DNA of 64,000 nucleotides, taken from assembly GCA_039583875.1 (NCBI GenBank), contig CM077150.1, positions 177,019,499-177,083,498 on the forward strand, written 5' to 3'. Under the pieces are notes generated by a model. The model was not told where the DNA came from. It saw only the letters and a list, made by a program, of their open reading frames with translations, and searched no databases. The position numbers and the translations under genes are program-made. Every line of letters begins with the position of its first letter. Positions within the stretch are counted from its first letter, which is position 1. Origin of the DNA: Platanthera guangdongensis (Eukaryota; Streptophyta; Magnoliopsida; Asparagales; Orchidaceae). Of the stretch, positions 10,072 to 21,845 are shown piece by piece.

Positions 10072-13000
10072 CATGCCCCTATATGGTACTTGGACAGTAG
10101 ATGTTCCAGGCACATGACTGAACATGGGGGTTGCTGAAGGACTATACAACTATCAAGGATGGGCCTAAAGTTACCTTCGGTGGTTCAGAAAAAGGAATCA
10201 TCAAAAGCTTTGGTAACATTTCTAGTAACCTGATTACAATTACTCATGTGGCTTATGTAAAGGGTTTGAAACATAACATCATTAGCATAAGTCAGCTGAG
10301 TGATTTAGGATATGACATCTCATTTGTCAAGAATGGTTGTCATATAAAAAGGTCAAGTGATCAAAAGATCATTTTGACGGGATATAGGAAGAGAAATGTC
10401 TATTGTCTTAACTTTGTATGTGAGAACAATATTTCTCTTATTTGTCTTGTAGCTGATGAGAAAGTCTCATATTGTGTTAAATGGCACAAGAGGCTGGCTC
10501 ATCTTAACTATAAGACAATTGGCCAACTCTTTAGTAAAGAGTTAGTGAGGAATGGTCTTCAAGTTAAGTATATAAAGGATGGGATATGCTCAGCTTGTCA
10601 AAAAGGTAAGCAGACCAAATCCACCTTTCCTAGCCTTGAGAACAAGGATTCTGTGAGGTGTCTATACCTCTTGTATATGGATCTTTTTGGTCCTATGCCA
10701 GTTCACAGTCTAAGTAGGAAGGTCTACACATTTGTGGTAGTTGATGACTATTCTAGATATTCCTGGGTGTTCTTCCTAAGACAAAAATCTGAAACCCCAA
10801 GTATCTTATATAGTTTTGTTAAACAAATTCAGAATAAATTGAACAGTACAGTGGTCAAAATCAGAAGTGACCATGGCACTGAATTTCAGTCTGAAAGTAT
10901 GACAAAACTGTGTGAAGAGTTTAGGATTTTTCAGGAATTTTCTTCACCAAGAACACCTCAGCAAAATGGCATTGCTGAAAGGAAGAATAGAACATTGATA
11001 GAGGTTGGTAGAACCCTATTGAGTGACACTTCTCTCCCAGAATATTTCTGGGCTGAGGCAGTAAATACTGCTTGTCATGTGATCAATAGGGCTACTATCA
11101 CCAAGAGCCACAAGAAGACCCCCTATTAGATTGTGAAGGGCAGAAAACCAAATTTATCCTATTTTAGGATCTTTCGTTGCAAGTGTTATATACTTAACAA
11201 TGGAAAGTCTTATCTAACCAAGTTTGTTGCCAAATCCCAAGAGGGGATCTTTGTTGGGTACAACAACAATAGTAAGGCTTATAGGGTCTACAACTTGATT
11301 ACTCAAGTTATAGAAGAGTCTGTACATGTAGTTTTTGATGAAGCAAGGCTCATTAACAATGAATTGCCAAGTAGTGTTTGCAGCTCTACAGGTATAAATG
11401 ATAGGCTAGACAAGCTTACCATTACAGAAGGTACTACTGCAACTCAGCATGTGGAAGATGGTGGTTGTTGTCCAGGGGGAGTACAAGATACTCCTGATGC
11501 AGAAGAAAACCAAGAGGTGTAGCTAAATGAAGAGAATGAAGGTGTCCAACCTGAAAACAGGCTACCTCCAGCAAATAGCCACTTAAAGGATCATCCAACC
11601 AATCAAATAATTGGATATACCAGACAAGGAGTGCAAACAAGGAGCGGGAATCTGAGTACAGTCCTTTACTCCAGTTTCCTATCCCAAGTAGAGCTAAAGA
11701 AATTTGAAGAAGCAGTTCTAGACTCTCATTGGATTGGTGCTATGCAAGAGGAGCTGAATCAATTCAAAAGATGCAAGGTCTGGGAGCTAGTTCCTAAACC
11801 CAAGGACCACAATATTATTGGAACTAAGTGGATCTTTAGGAACAAGTTGGATGAGAATGGAATCATCATAAATAATAAAGCTAGACTTGTTGCAAAGGGA
11901 TATAGGCAGGAAGAAGGTATTGATTTTGATCAAACCTTTGCTCCAGTAGCAAGACTGGAAGCAATAAGGATGTTCCTTGCCTATGCAACATATCAAGGGT
12001 TCAAGGTATATCAAATGGATGTTAAGTCAGCTTTTCTGAATGGAAATCTGAAGGAAGAAGTCTATGTAGAGCAGCCATCAGGTTTTGTTGATTCTCTTAA
12101 ACCTGATTATGTTTATAGACTTAGGAAGGATTTGTATGGGTTAAAACAAGCCCCAAGGGCTTGGTATGAAACCATGTCTAGTTTCCTCATTGAGAACAAA
12201 TTCTCAAAGGGGAAAATAGACAAGACTATATTCCTTAGGGAATCCAGAGGCAAGATTATCTTAGTCCAAATATATGTAGATGACATAATATTTGGGTCTA
12301 CAGAAAGTAGTCTTTGCAGAAAGTTTGCAAAACTTATACAAGGACAATTTGAAATGAGTAATATAGGGGAACTTAAGTTCTTCTTGGGTCTCCAAGTTAG
12401 ACAGACTGAAGATGGCTTGTCCATATGCCAGTCTAAGTTCACCCTAGAGTTAATAAAGAAGTATGGTATGGAATCATCCAGTACCATGAAAACTCCTACG
12501 GAGTCAAGCATGTCTCTAAGCAAAGATGATGCAGGGAAACCTGTAGATGAGACTTTCTATAGAGGGATAGTTGGCTCCCTACTATATTTGACTGCTAGTA
12601 GACCAGATATCATGTATGCTATATGTGTCTGTGCTAGGTACCAAGCATTCCCTAAAGAATCTCATCTGACTATAGTCAAAAGGATTTTGAGATATCTTAA
12701 GGGCACACCTTATCTAGGCCTTTGGTGCCCTAGGAATGGAGATTTTGTACTGACAGGTTATTCAGATGCAGATTTTGCAGGCTGTAAGGAAGATAGGAAG
12801 AGTACTACAGGAACCTGTCAATTTCTAGGTGGAAGGCTGGTGTCATGGAGCAGTAAGAAGCAGACCAGTGTCGCCATCTCCACAGCTGAGTTAGAATATG
12901 TGGCAGCAGGAAGTTGTTGTGCACAACTTTTGTGGATTCAACACCAACTAGAAGACTATGGTATTCAAGTAAGTAGAACACCTTTATTTTATGATTCTAC

Positions 13001-13217
13001 AAGTGTCATTTCTATTGCAAATAATCCTGTCTCACATAGTAGGACAAAGCACATAGAAATTAAGTACCATTTTCTAAGAGAACATGTAGAAAAAGAGGTT
13101 ATTTCACTAGAATATGTTAACACAGATAATCAGGTAGCTGATATGTTTACAAAACCCCTAGACGAAACCAAATTCAATAATTTTAAATTTGAATTAGCAA
13201 TGTTAAACTTAGAATAG
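10072..13217 (+). pseudogene. pol: Copia A pol (protease, integrase, RT, RNase H)
   Basis: The protease motif is WYLDSRCSRHMTEH near 10081; the usual Asp-Ser-Gly has become Asp-Ser-Arg. A frameshift follows near 10125. From 10131 to 13217 one frame is readable with stops at 11127 and 11520. The GAG-pre-integrase H/C motif (WHKRLAHLNYKTI ... CSACQKGK) and the integrase core with D (YMDLFGPM), D (RSDHGTEF) and E (QQNGIAERKNR) are present. The reverse transcriptase, [13 protein letters not shown] through [11 protein letters not shown], lies at 11631-12500. RNase H shows YSDADFAGC and [11 protein letters not shown] and ends MLNLE at 13217. The order integrase before RT defines Ty1/copia. RT and RNase H form the longest intact frame (528 codons). 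Confidence 0.92.
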
Positions 13218-13312
13218 TTTAAAAAATTGGCTAAGTAAATAGTGTCGACACACAGAGTTGTCTGTGTCGACACATAGAAGTGGTGTCGACATTTCAGAGA
13301 AATGGTGTCGAG
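13218..13312 (+). promoter_or_regulatory. pol/env spacer of copia A, left part, with GTGTCGACAC words
   Basis: Two exact GTGTCGACAC copies (about 13242 and 13263) and two variants directly after the pol stop. The spacer resumes at 21451 after element B. Confidence 0.75.
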
Positions 13313-13317
13313 ACATC
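13313..13317. repeat. Element B target-site duplication, left (ACATC)
   Basis: ACATC precedes TGTTGGAG. The identical ACATC is at 21446-21450. Confidence 0.9.
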
Positions 13318-13529
13318 TGTTGGAGTTACCATTGTGATCTAGAAGTGGTCAAACATGTAATCTCACTGCCAACGCGATATGAGCCTGCAGGGTCGCACAT
13401 AAGAGATGTGGAGAAGTTGAATGATCAACTGTGTTGGTAAAGGTTACCAATCACCGACCTGAATGGGGTTATAGGCAAAGTGTTGCCTTAAAGGATCGTC
13501 GGGTTGGGAAAATGTTGCCTTGAAGGATT

Positions 13530-13840
13530 GGTAAGAATCGTCAACCCAAGTTCGGCGTGAGTCGACGAGTGTCGTTAACCCAAGTTCGACGAGTATCGTC
13601 GACCGCGGCTCGACGATCGACGAGAATCGTTGAGTATCGTCGACCGCGGGTCGACGGTCGACGAGTATGGTCCACCCATGTTCGGCGAGAATCGTCGAGT
13701 ACTGTGCTCTGATTCTCGCCGATCCTAGGTGATACTCGCCGACTGATTCTCGCCGATTCTTGGTGATACTCGCCGACTGATTCTCGCCGAATCTGCTACG
13801 CGATTCTCGCCGACTGATACTCGCCGATTCTGGAACCCTA
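13530..13840 (+). repeat. Inverted-motif array in U3 of element B
   Basis: The first half is made of GTCGACGAG/TATCGTCGAC words, including the palindromes GTCGAC and TCGACGATCGA. The second half is made of GATTCTCGCCGA and GATACTCGCCGA repeats. The 3' LTR copy (20545-20860) has extra GATTCTCGCC units. Confidence 0.85.
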
Positions 13841-13894
13841 ATTTTCTTGGTGGTCTGCGTATAGTGATATTCCTAAGACTATTTATGCCTTTGG

Positions 13895-13902
13895 TATAAA
13901 AG
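13895..13902 (+). promoter_or_regulatory. TATA box of element B 5' LTR
   Basis: TATAAAAG, about 60 bp after the motif array. It is conserved at 20924-20931 in the 3' LTR. Confidence 0.75.
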
Positions 13903-14417
13903 GACACTTAGGTTTTTCGGGAAGTTAGATGTGTGCGTGCTAATCGAATTGAAGCTGACGGAAGTGTTCCGACGTTCGTTCGCTCCGCCGATCCCGAATC
14001 CCGCCGACGGAAGGGTTCCGCCGCCGTGCTCGCTCCGTCGACCTCCTCCTCTCCGGCGATCGTCGCTGGTGTTTCTCTTCCTGGCGCGGGCCTAGCAGTC
14101 CGTGGAGAAGCAAGGTGCGGTCTTTCTCCTCCCCGATTTTCCATGCGGCGGAAAGATCGGTGTTCTCCCGCTCGTGTGGATCTCCGCAGAGACGTGGATA
14201 TCATTCCACGTAGAACTGGCCACCAGCAAAACAGGAAGCTTGGAGCATCTCCGTTGAGTTGTGACTCAACGCCACCGAGGTAATTTTTGCCTAGTTGTAT
14301 GTTAACTTCTTGATTCAACTACCATGGCCCGATCCCATCTCTTTTGGGTTTTCTTGATGTTTTATTATTCCGCTGCGTGCACAAGCGTTGTGCCATCCTC
14401 GTAGAGAAACCCAATAG

Positions 14418-14430
14418 TGGTATCAGAGCC
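14418..14430 (+). promoter_or_regulatory. Primer binding site of element B (initiator tRNA-Met)
   Basis: TGGTATCAGAGCC, one base after the 5' LTR. It is an exact match to the usual copia primer site. Confidence 0.93.
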
Positions 14431-15398
14431 AGGTTGCGGCCATGATTGTTGTATTGGAAGTTTTGTTATTCCAGTGCGTGTAAACCTAGGGATTTAGAAG
14501 TGTTCTAAATGTCTAGATTTATTCTTGGTACCCCGCCAAGAACTTCTGGAATTTCGTGGAAATTTCTAATTGTTAGAAATTGTAGTCTCCTTAGCAGTAA
14601 CCATCCCTCGAGTTTGTTTTGGATTTTGAATCCAATATAGAGAGATGAGCTTGTCTACTGCTTTAAGTTGAGTTGTCTTTGCTTTTGTCCAATGCATGTA
14701 AATCTGAGGATTTGGAAGTTTCCGGATGTTCAGATTTAGCCCTTCCTTCTATCAAATGTTGATGGTGTCAGGTTGTGCACATAAGGGATGCATGTGGTTT
14801 TAGAAAAATTGTTTTTCTTTGGATGTGCATATTGATAAAATGTTGATCATGGTTAACTGTTAACCCATAATCAAAATCCCTTCATCAAATATTAAGTGTT
14901 CGGATGCCTTCCGATGGATGACACTCTTCCTGCCTCGATCGATGAAGTGTGGGCTTGCCAAAGCAAGGTGCATTAATCTATCTTGGTAAGGGTGCGAGCG
15001 GATAATTGTGATATCCCACTGTCGACATCGGGTCCAGCTTAACTAGGTGACCTCAAAGGTTGAGTGCCTAGAGGCATAGGGTTGGCATGCACCATATGAT
15101 GGATGCGAGTAAGGAGTTATTCACCAACCATACAAGAATTGCATGAGGATGCAATTGGCAAGCGTTGCCTACCTAAATAACCGCATCGTGAGAGGAAAGC
15201 CAAAGCTGACTCATTGTGTTGGTGAAATACGGATCTTGTCCACTAAGAGAGTAGCTCGCATAAACTCTCAGAATTGTTAGTGAGGGCTATCATTTCGAAT
15301 AAAATAGTGGGAGTGTTTTAATTGAAGTCCAAATTAAAATAAATTGTATTTGAAATTTTGGTACTGATTTTATTCTGCATAAATTCTTGTAAAATTCC
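14431..15398 (+). other. Element B 5' leader
   Basis: About 970 bp between primer site and gag, with no ORF I can support. The last ~80 bp before the start codon are A/T-rich. The packaging signal is expected here, but no motif can be recognised. Confidence 0.7.
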
Positions 15399-18300
15399 AT
15401 GGCAAGTGTTTCACACTCCACGTTGTCTCTGAGAGCCATCCTTGAGAAGGATAAGCTCAGTGGGACTAATTACATGGACTGGTACAGGAACCTGAGAATT
15501 GTTCTCAGGCAAGAGCGAAAGCTCTATGTCTTGGAAGAAGAAGCACCCGAGGTGCCGACCGGGAACTATTCCCGTGCTGAGAAGGATGCTTATAAGAGGT
15601 ATACTGATGATGCTTTAGATGTCGAATGCCTTACGCTTGCCACTATGAACTCTGAGCTTCAGAAGCAATATGAGAACATGGGGTGCAAGGAGATTGACGA
15701 GCATCTCAAGAAAATGTTTCAAGGGCAGGCTCGTCAAGAGAGGTTCGACGTCACAAAAGCGTTGTTTCAGTGCAAGATGGGAGTTCGAGACTCAGTAGGG
15801 ACTCACGTACTCAAGATGATTGGGTATATAGAGAACCTTGAAAGGCTGGGTTTTCCTCTTGGTCAAGAGTTGGCCACAGATCTGATCCTGCAATCGCTGC
15901 CGGACAGTTATGAGCAGTTCGTCTTGAACTACAACATGAATGAATTAGACAAGACACTGCCCGAACTCCTAGGCATGTTGAGAACTGTCGAAATCAATAT
16001 GAAGAAGGCCAAGCCTGCCAGCCCCATACTGATGGTGCATAAGGGCAAGGGCAAGGCCAAGGGCTCTAAGAAGACGAAGGTGGGACCTAAGTCATATCTT
16101 GAGCCCAAGTCTTCTGCACTGATGAAAAAGAAAAGCACGGTGAAGGAAGTCAAATGCCACCACTGTGGCAAGGCTGGTCATTGGAGGAGGAACTGTCCTT
16201 CGTACATTGAAGGTCTGCAGAAATTGAAGGGAGGTATGACTTCCGCTTCAAATGTTTATGTTATAGAGATAAACCTTTCTGCTCCTTCATCTTGGGTATT
16301 GGATACCGGATGTGGTTCTCACATTTGTACAAATGTGCAGGAACTGGGAAGGAGAAGATTGCTGAGTAAAGGGGAGGTGGACCTCCGCGTCGGCAATGGA
16401 GCAAGAGTTGCTGTTGTAGCCGTAGGGGTTTACCGTCTTTCTTTGCCCAGTGGGCTTGTAATAGAACTAGATAATTGTTATTTTGTTCCGGCCATAACTA
16501 GAAACATTATATCTATTTCATGTTTGGACATGATTGGATTTTCTTTTATAATTAAGAACAACTGTTGTTCTATATTTAAGAATGATGTTTGTTATGCTGT
16601 AGCCCAATTGTTTAATGGTCTTTATGTTTTGAACTTGGACCATCTGATCTGTAATGTAGAAAATAATAAAAGACTAAGAACAAATGACTCGAACCCTACA
16701 TTTCTCTGGCATTGTCGTTTGGGCCATATCAACGAGAAGCGCATATCCAAACTCCATAGAGATGGACTTCTGGACTCATTTGATTATGAATCATTTGAGC
16801 GATGCGAATCTTGTTTGTTAGGCAAAATGACTAAAACTCCTTTCATTGGTTATACTGAGAGGGATGAGGATCTCTTGGGTGTTGTACATAGTGATGTATG
16901 CGGACCAATGAGTTCCATGGCTAGAGGTAGGTATTTCTACTTTATTACATTTACTGATTATTTCAGTAGATACGGATATGTGTATCTTATGAAGTGCAAA
17001 TCTGAGACCTTTGAAAAGTTCAAAGAGTTCAAGAATGAAGTAGAAAACCAGTTGGGTAAAAGGGTTAAAGCACTCCGATCTGATCGAGGTGGCGAATACC
17101 TGAGTCATGAGTTCCGTGATCATCTGAAAGAGTGTGGTATTGTATCACAACTCACTCCACCTAGAACACCACAACATAATGGTGTATCTGAGAGGAGAAA
17201 TCATACTCTGTTATACATGGTACGTTCGATGATGAGTCATGCAGACTTGCATGTTTCCTTTTGGGGTTTTACTTTAGAGACTGCAGCAATGACATTGAAT
17301 CGTGCTCCAACGAAAACGGTTCTGAAGACACCATATGAAATATGGACTGGGAAGCGTCCTAGTATGTCATTCATTAAAATTTGGGGCTGTGAGGCATACG
17401 TGAGATGTCAATTGCCTGACAAGCTGAAACCCAAATCGGATAAATGTTGTCTAGTGGGATATCCTAAGGAAACGAAAGGGTATTACTTTTACCTACCGTC
17501 TGAGGGCAAAGTGTTTGTCACAAGGACTGGTGTCTTCTTGGAGAAAGAGTTCTTATCAAGAAATACTGAAAAGGTAGAGCTTGAAGAAGTTCAAGAACCA
17601 CATGTAGTGAATGAACCGGAATTGGATTCTGAGACAGCACTACAAGATGTTGTAGCTAGAGAACCTGCTCAAGGAACACAAGTCCTACGTAGATCTGGTA
17701 GACCGAGGTTTGAGCCTGAGAGATATGGATTTCTCGTATCTCAAATAGGTAATGTGTTGCTTATGGATCATGATGATGAACCAGCAACCTACCAAGAGGC
17801 TATGAATGGACCGGACTCCGACAAATGGCTTGAGGCTATGAAATCCGAAATGGACTCCATGTATGCAAACCAAGTTTGGAACTTGGTGGAACTACCTGAA
17901 GGGGTACGACCCATAGGGTGCAAGTGGGTCTTCAAGAAGAAGACCGACATGGATGGGAATGTACAGACATTCAAAGGGCGGCTGGTGGCTAAGGTTTCAA
18001 GCAAATTCATGGTATTGACTATGATGAGACCTTTTCCCCTGTTGCCATGGTAAAGTCCATAAGGATATTGCTTGTTGTTGCTGCGTATTATGACTACGAG
18101 ATCTGGCAGATGGATGTCAAAACGGCTTTCCTTAATGGAAACCTCCTTGAGGAAGTGTATATGACACAACCCGAGGGTTTTGTATCCACAGATGAAGCCA
18201 CTAAAGTATGCAAGCTGAATAAGTACATCTATGGACTGAAACAGGCCTCTCGAAGTTGGAATCTTCGTTTTAATGAGAAAATCAAAGAGTTTGGTTTCAT

Positions 18301-19357
18301 CAAGAATGAAGATGAGCCTTGTGTTTACAAGCAAATCAGTGGGAGCATTGTTGTCTTCCTGATATTGTATGTAGATGACATACTGTTGATTGGGAATGAC
18401 ATTCCTACCTTGAAAGTTGTTAAGAACAACCTAGGGAACTGCTTTTCAATGAAGGATTTGGGTGAAGCGACTTATATACTCGGTATTAAGATCTATAGAG
18501 ATAGATCGAAGAAGTTGCTGGGTTTGACCCAGAGTACGTACATCGAAAAGGTGTTGAAGCGGTTCAACATGCTTGAGTCCAAGAAAGGATTTTTGCCCAT
18601 GTCTCATGGTGTGAATCTCTCTAAGGACCAGTGTCCAAAGTCTTGTGAAGATAAGGACCGCATGAAGTTGATTCCATATGCTTCGGCAATTGGATCAATC
18701 ATGTACGCGATGTTATGTACTCGACCCGACGTCTCCTTTGCTTTGAGCATGACTAGCAGGTATCAGTCAGACCCCGGTGAGTGTCACTGGATTGCAGTAA
18801 AGAATGTCCTGAAGTACTTGAGAAGGACTAAGGATGTGTTCTTGGTGTATGGTGGAGAGGAAGAGCTCGTTGTAAGTGGTTACACGGATGCTAGCTTCCA
18901 AACTGATAGAGACGACTCCAAGTCTCAGTCAGGTTTTGTGTTTTGCCTGAATGGAGGAGCTGTGAGCTGGAAGAGTTCCAAGCAAGAGATAGTTGCTGAT
19001 TCTACAACAGAGGCCGAGTATATCGCCGCAGCTAATGCGGCGAAGGAGGCTGTATGGATTAGGAAATTCATCGGCGAGCTTGATGTAGTTCCTAGCATTG
19101 TTGGTCTCGTAGTTCTCTACTGTGATAATAATGGTGCAATTGCACAATCTAAGGAACCTAGATCCCATCAGCGCTCCAAGCATATACTTCGGAGGTTTCA
19201 TCTTATTCGTGAGATTGTCGAACGAGGAGATGTGAACATTTGCAGAGTGCCGACTGAGGAGAATATTGCGGAACCACGGACAAAGCCTCTCGCGCAGAGA
19301 AAGCATGATGGTCATACTAGATCGATGGGTATACGATACCTAAATGATCAACTCTAG
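15399..19357 (+). pseudogene. gag-pol: Element B gag-pol polyprotein (one frameshift)
   Basis: The frame opens at ATG 15399 (MASVSHSTLSLRAIL). In order: Gag of the UBN2 type (GTNYMDWYRNLRIVL), zinc knuckle CHHCGKAGHWRRNC at about residue 253, protease WVLDTGCGSH at about residue 300, integrase H/C motif (WHCRLGHINEKRI ... CESCLLGK), core residues D (VHSDVCGPM), D (LRSDRGGEYL) and E (HNGVSERRN), then reverse transcriptase. The frame breaks near 17993 by an apparent one-base loss within the RT (after GRLVAK). RT continues from 18047 with LNGNLLEEVYM, LYVDDILLIGND and RNase H YTDASFQTD ... TTEAEYIAAA to 19357. No other stop is seen, so this copy decayed recently. The product would be cut into particle proteins and enzymes for reverse transcription and integration. 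Confidence 0.94.
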
Positions 19358-20314
19358 TGAGAATCTTGTGGATTGCATGTAAACATGTATTTTGTTGGCC
19401 ATTTGTTCATATGATGAACAGTGTACCTAGTTTTTCTCTTACAATTAATGGCAAGTTCTTTTATTATGAGTTTTTCTATATGATAATTAAATGTTAACAT
19501 AATAGATACCCTTAGAATGTTCGCTTCCATGGGATATCAAGTACGTGACTTGAATGTGAGAGCCTATGATTTATTTGAAGATTCATTCTTAAAAGGTCCT
19601 TAGTCGAGTATCATCATAGAAGCTAAGGGTGATGATGGTACATGAAGGCTAGCACGTGCGTTGACTGATGACCGGTTCTCACAGGTCATGATATTGTGAT
19701 ATCAAGTCATCACGTGGGTACTTGTTAGTGAACAAGTTGTACTGGACAGACCCAACCTGAGACTACTCTGTGGATTGTCATCCAATTGTGTCACGAATAG
19801 GTCTCAATTGACAATGGTGTTGTGGTCCTTTAACCTGAAGTCACAGCATTCATCAAGTGAGGAAGAGCGTGCTTTGATGCCATCTAAAGTCTTCCTTGAG
19901 AAAGGTTGATGATAAGGGTGGTTGTTGGGCATGTTACGAATCATTTGGGTGTTTGTGTGTGAGCAAATATGGGATTTGTCCTCCTGTATGACAGGAGTTG
20001 CATCCATGGGCCCCTTGATGGAACTGGACTGAGAAATGCCTGGCCATGCTTGGTTGAGTCAATATGTGATATTGGACTCACCATTCTCTGGAAGTCCGTC
20101 CTGGATCAAGAAACTTGGATTGAGCTATTACGAGGGTGACATGGTCCATGCCTCTAGTTCCTTCCGGATGTAAGGGACAAAGGGACAAAGACAACGCTGA
20201 TACGTTGGTCATAAAGGCTTATGAGTTATAAACTCTTATTGCTTGGGGAGCAATGATGCATTGCTAGATGCCGCTCCTTGTTTGTGAGGTTTTTGCTTTG
20301 ATACTTTCAAGATC
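19358..20314 (+). other. Element B 3' untranslated region
   Basis: Almost 1 kb between pol and the polypurine tract. No coding signal; the short minus-strand ORF at 19804-20007 shows no family motif. Confidence 0.65.
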
Positions 20315-20325
20315 AAGTGGGAGTC
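20315..20325 (+). promoter_or_regulatory. Polypurine tract of element B
   Basis: CAAGTGGGAGTC lies directly before the 3' LTR start TGTTGGAG. Confidence 0.8.
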
Positions 20326-21445
20326 TGTTGGAGTTACCATTGTGATCTAGAAGTGGTCAAACATGTAATCTCACTGCCAACGCGATATGAGCCTGCAGGG
20401 TCGCACATAAGAGATGTGGAGAAGTTGAATGATCGACTGTGTTGGTAAAGGTTACCAATCACCGACTTGAATGGGGTTATAGGCTAAAGTGTTGCCTTAA
20501 AGGATCATCGGGTTGGGCAAATGTTGCCTTGAAGGATTGGTAAGAATCGTCAACCCAAGTTCAGCATGAGTCGACGAGTGTCGTTAACCCAAGTTCGACG
20601 AGTATCGTCGACCGTGGCTCGACGATCGACGAGAATCGTCGAGTATCGTCGACCGCGGGTCGACGGTCGACGAGTATGGTCCACCCATGTTCGGCGAGAA
20701 TCGTCGAGTATTGTGCTCTGATTCTCGCCGATCCTAGGTGATACTCGCCGACTGATTCTCGCTGATTCTTGGTGATACTCGCCGACTGATTCTCGCCGAA
20801 TCTGCTACGCGATTCTCGCCGATTCTCGCCGATTCTCGCCGACTGAAACTCACCGATTCTGGAACCCTAATTTTCTTGGTGGTCTGCGGATAGTGATATT
20901 CCTAAGACTATTTATGCCTTTGGTATAAAAGGACACTTAGGTTTTTCGGGAAGTTAGATGTGTGCGTGCTAATCGAATCGAAGCCGACGGAAGTGTTCCG
21001 ACGTTCGTTCGCTCCGCCGATCCCGAATCCCGCCGACGGAAGGGTTCCGCCGCCGTGCTCGCTCCGTCGACCTCCTCCTCTCCGGCGATCGTCACTGGTG
21101 TTGCTCTTCCTGGCGCGGGCCTAGCAGTCCGTGGAGAAGCAAGGTGCGGTCTTTCTCCTCCCTGATTTTCCGTGCGATGGAAAGATCGGTGTTCTCCCGC
21201 TCGTGTGGATCTCCGCAGAGACGTGGATATCATTCCACGTAGAACTGGCCACCAGCAAAACAGGAAGCTTGGAGCATCTCCGTTGAGTTGTGGCTCAACG
21301 CCACCGAGGTAATATTTGCCTAGTTGTATGTTAACTTCTTGATTCAACTACCATGGCCCGATCCCATCTCTTTTGGGTTTTCTTGATGTTTTATTCTTCC
21401 GCTGCGTGGATAAGCGTTGTGCCATCCTCATAGAGAAACCCAACA
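20326..21445 (+). repeat. Element B 3' LTR
   Basis: 1120 bp, TGTTGGAG to AACCCAACA. It is nearly identical by eye to the 5' LTR; the main length difference is added GATTCTCGCC units near 20810-20840. Confidence 0.93.
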
Positions 21446-21450
21446 ACATC
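21446..21450. repeat. Element B target-site duplication, right (ACATC)
   Basis: Exact match to 13313-13317. Confidence 0.9.
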
Positions 21451-21737
21451 TAGACGGTCAGTGTCGACACTTAAGAGAATTAGTGTCGACACATCTAGAG
21501 TAGGTGTCGACACATCCAGGATGGTGTCGACACTTAGGATTTTCATAGAATTCGTCGAGTAGAGTCTCGACTAATCGTCGAGCTGAGATGTATAAGTGTC
21601 GACACATATATTCTATCGACTATATTTGTGTCGACACATAGTTGTCGAGACATTAGAAGTAAGTGTCGACACTTTTCAACAGTGTCAACACATTTCAAGT
21701 ATTTTGACGCGCCTTTTCACCTTCGATTTTAGAAATG
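21451..21737 (+). promoter_or_regulatory. pol/env spacer of copia A, right part: second GTGTCGACAC array
   Basis: Seven exact GTGTCGACAC copies plus variants and several CGTCGAG words. With the two copies at 13242-13272 this gives nine in under 500 bp of original spacer. The array leads straight to a TATA box at 21738, repeating the array-then-TATA layout of the LTR. Confidence 0.75.
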
Positions 21738-21746
21738 TATAAATAG
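21738..21746 (+). promoter_or_regulatory. TATA box in front of the env-like ORF
   Basis: TATAAATAG lies 108 bp before the start codon at 21846. It suggests the env-like gene has its own promoter rather than relying on splicing from the LTR. Confidence 0.6.
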
Positions 21747-21845
21747 GTCTTCACCATTATTTGTCGACATGCTCACCATAGTTTCGAGACCAAACTTGTG
21801 TGTCGACATCTCTCTTCTCTAAATTCAAAATTTCTCCAAACACTA

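Larger units (their letters stand above)
13318..14416 (+). repeat. Element B 5' LTR
   Basis: Starts TGTTGGAGTTACC and ends AACCCAATA; the 3' LTR ends AACCCAACA, so the last CA has changed to TA. It contains the GTCGACGA and GATTCTCGCCGA arrays upstream of TATAAAAG at 13895. Confidence 0.93.
13318..21445 (+). mobile_element. Copia element B (nested in copia A)
   Basis: A complete 8.1-kb Ty1/copia element with LTRs of 1099 and 1120 bp, a tRNA-Met primer site, a single gag-pol frame (15399-19357, one frameshift) and a polypurine tract. It is the youngest-looking and best-preserved element here and sits inside the spacer of copia A. The integrase text (RSDRGGEYL ... LTPPRTPQHNGVSERRN) resembles the TAR/Tork group, but I cannot fix the clade without a tree. 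Confidence 0.93.

Noticed and set aside
13908..14318. 136-residue minus-strand ORF in both LTRs of element B
   Set aside because: It is conserved only because the two LTRs are near identical; GC-rich transcribed leader, no domain.
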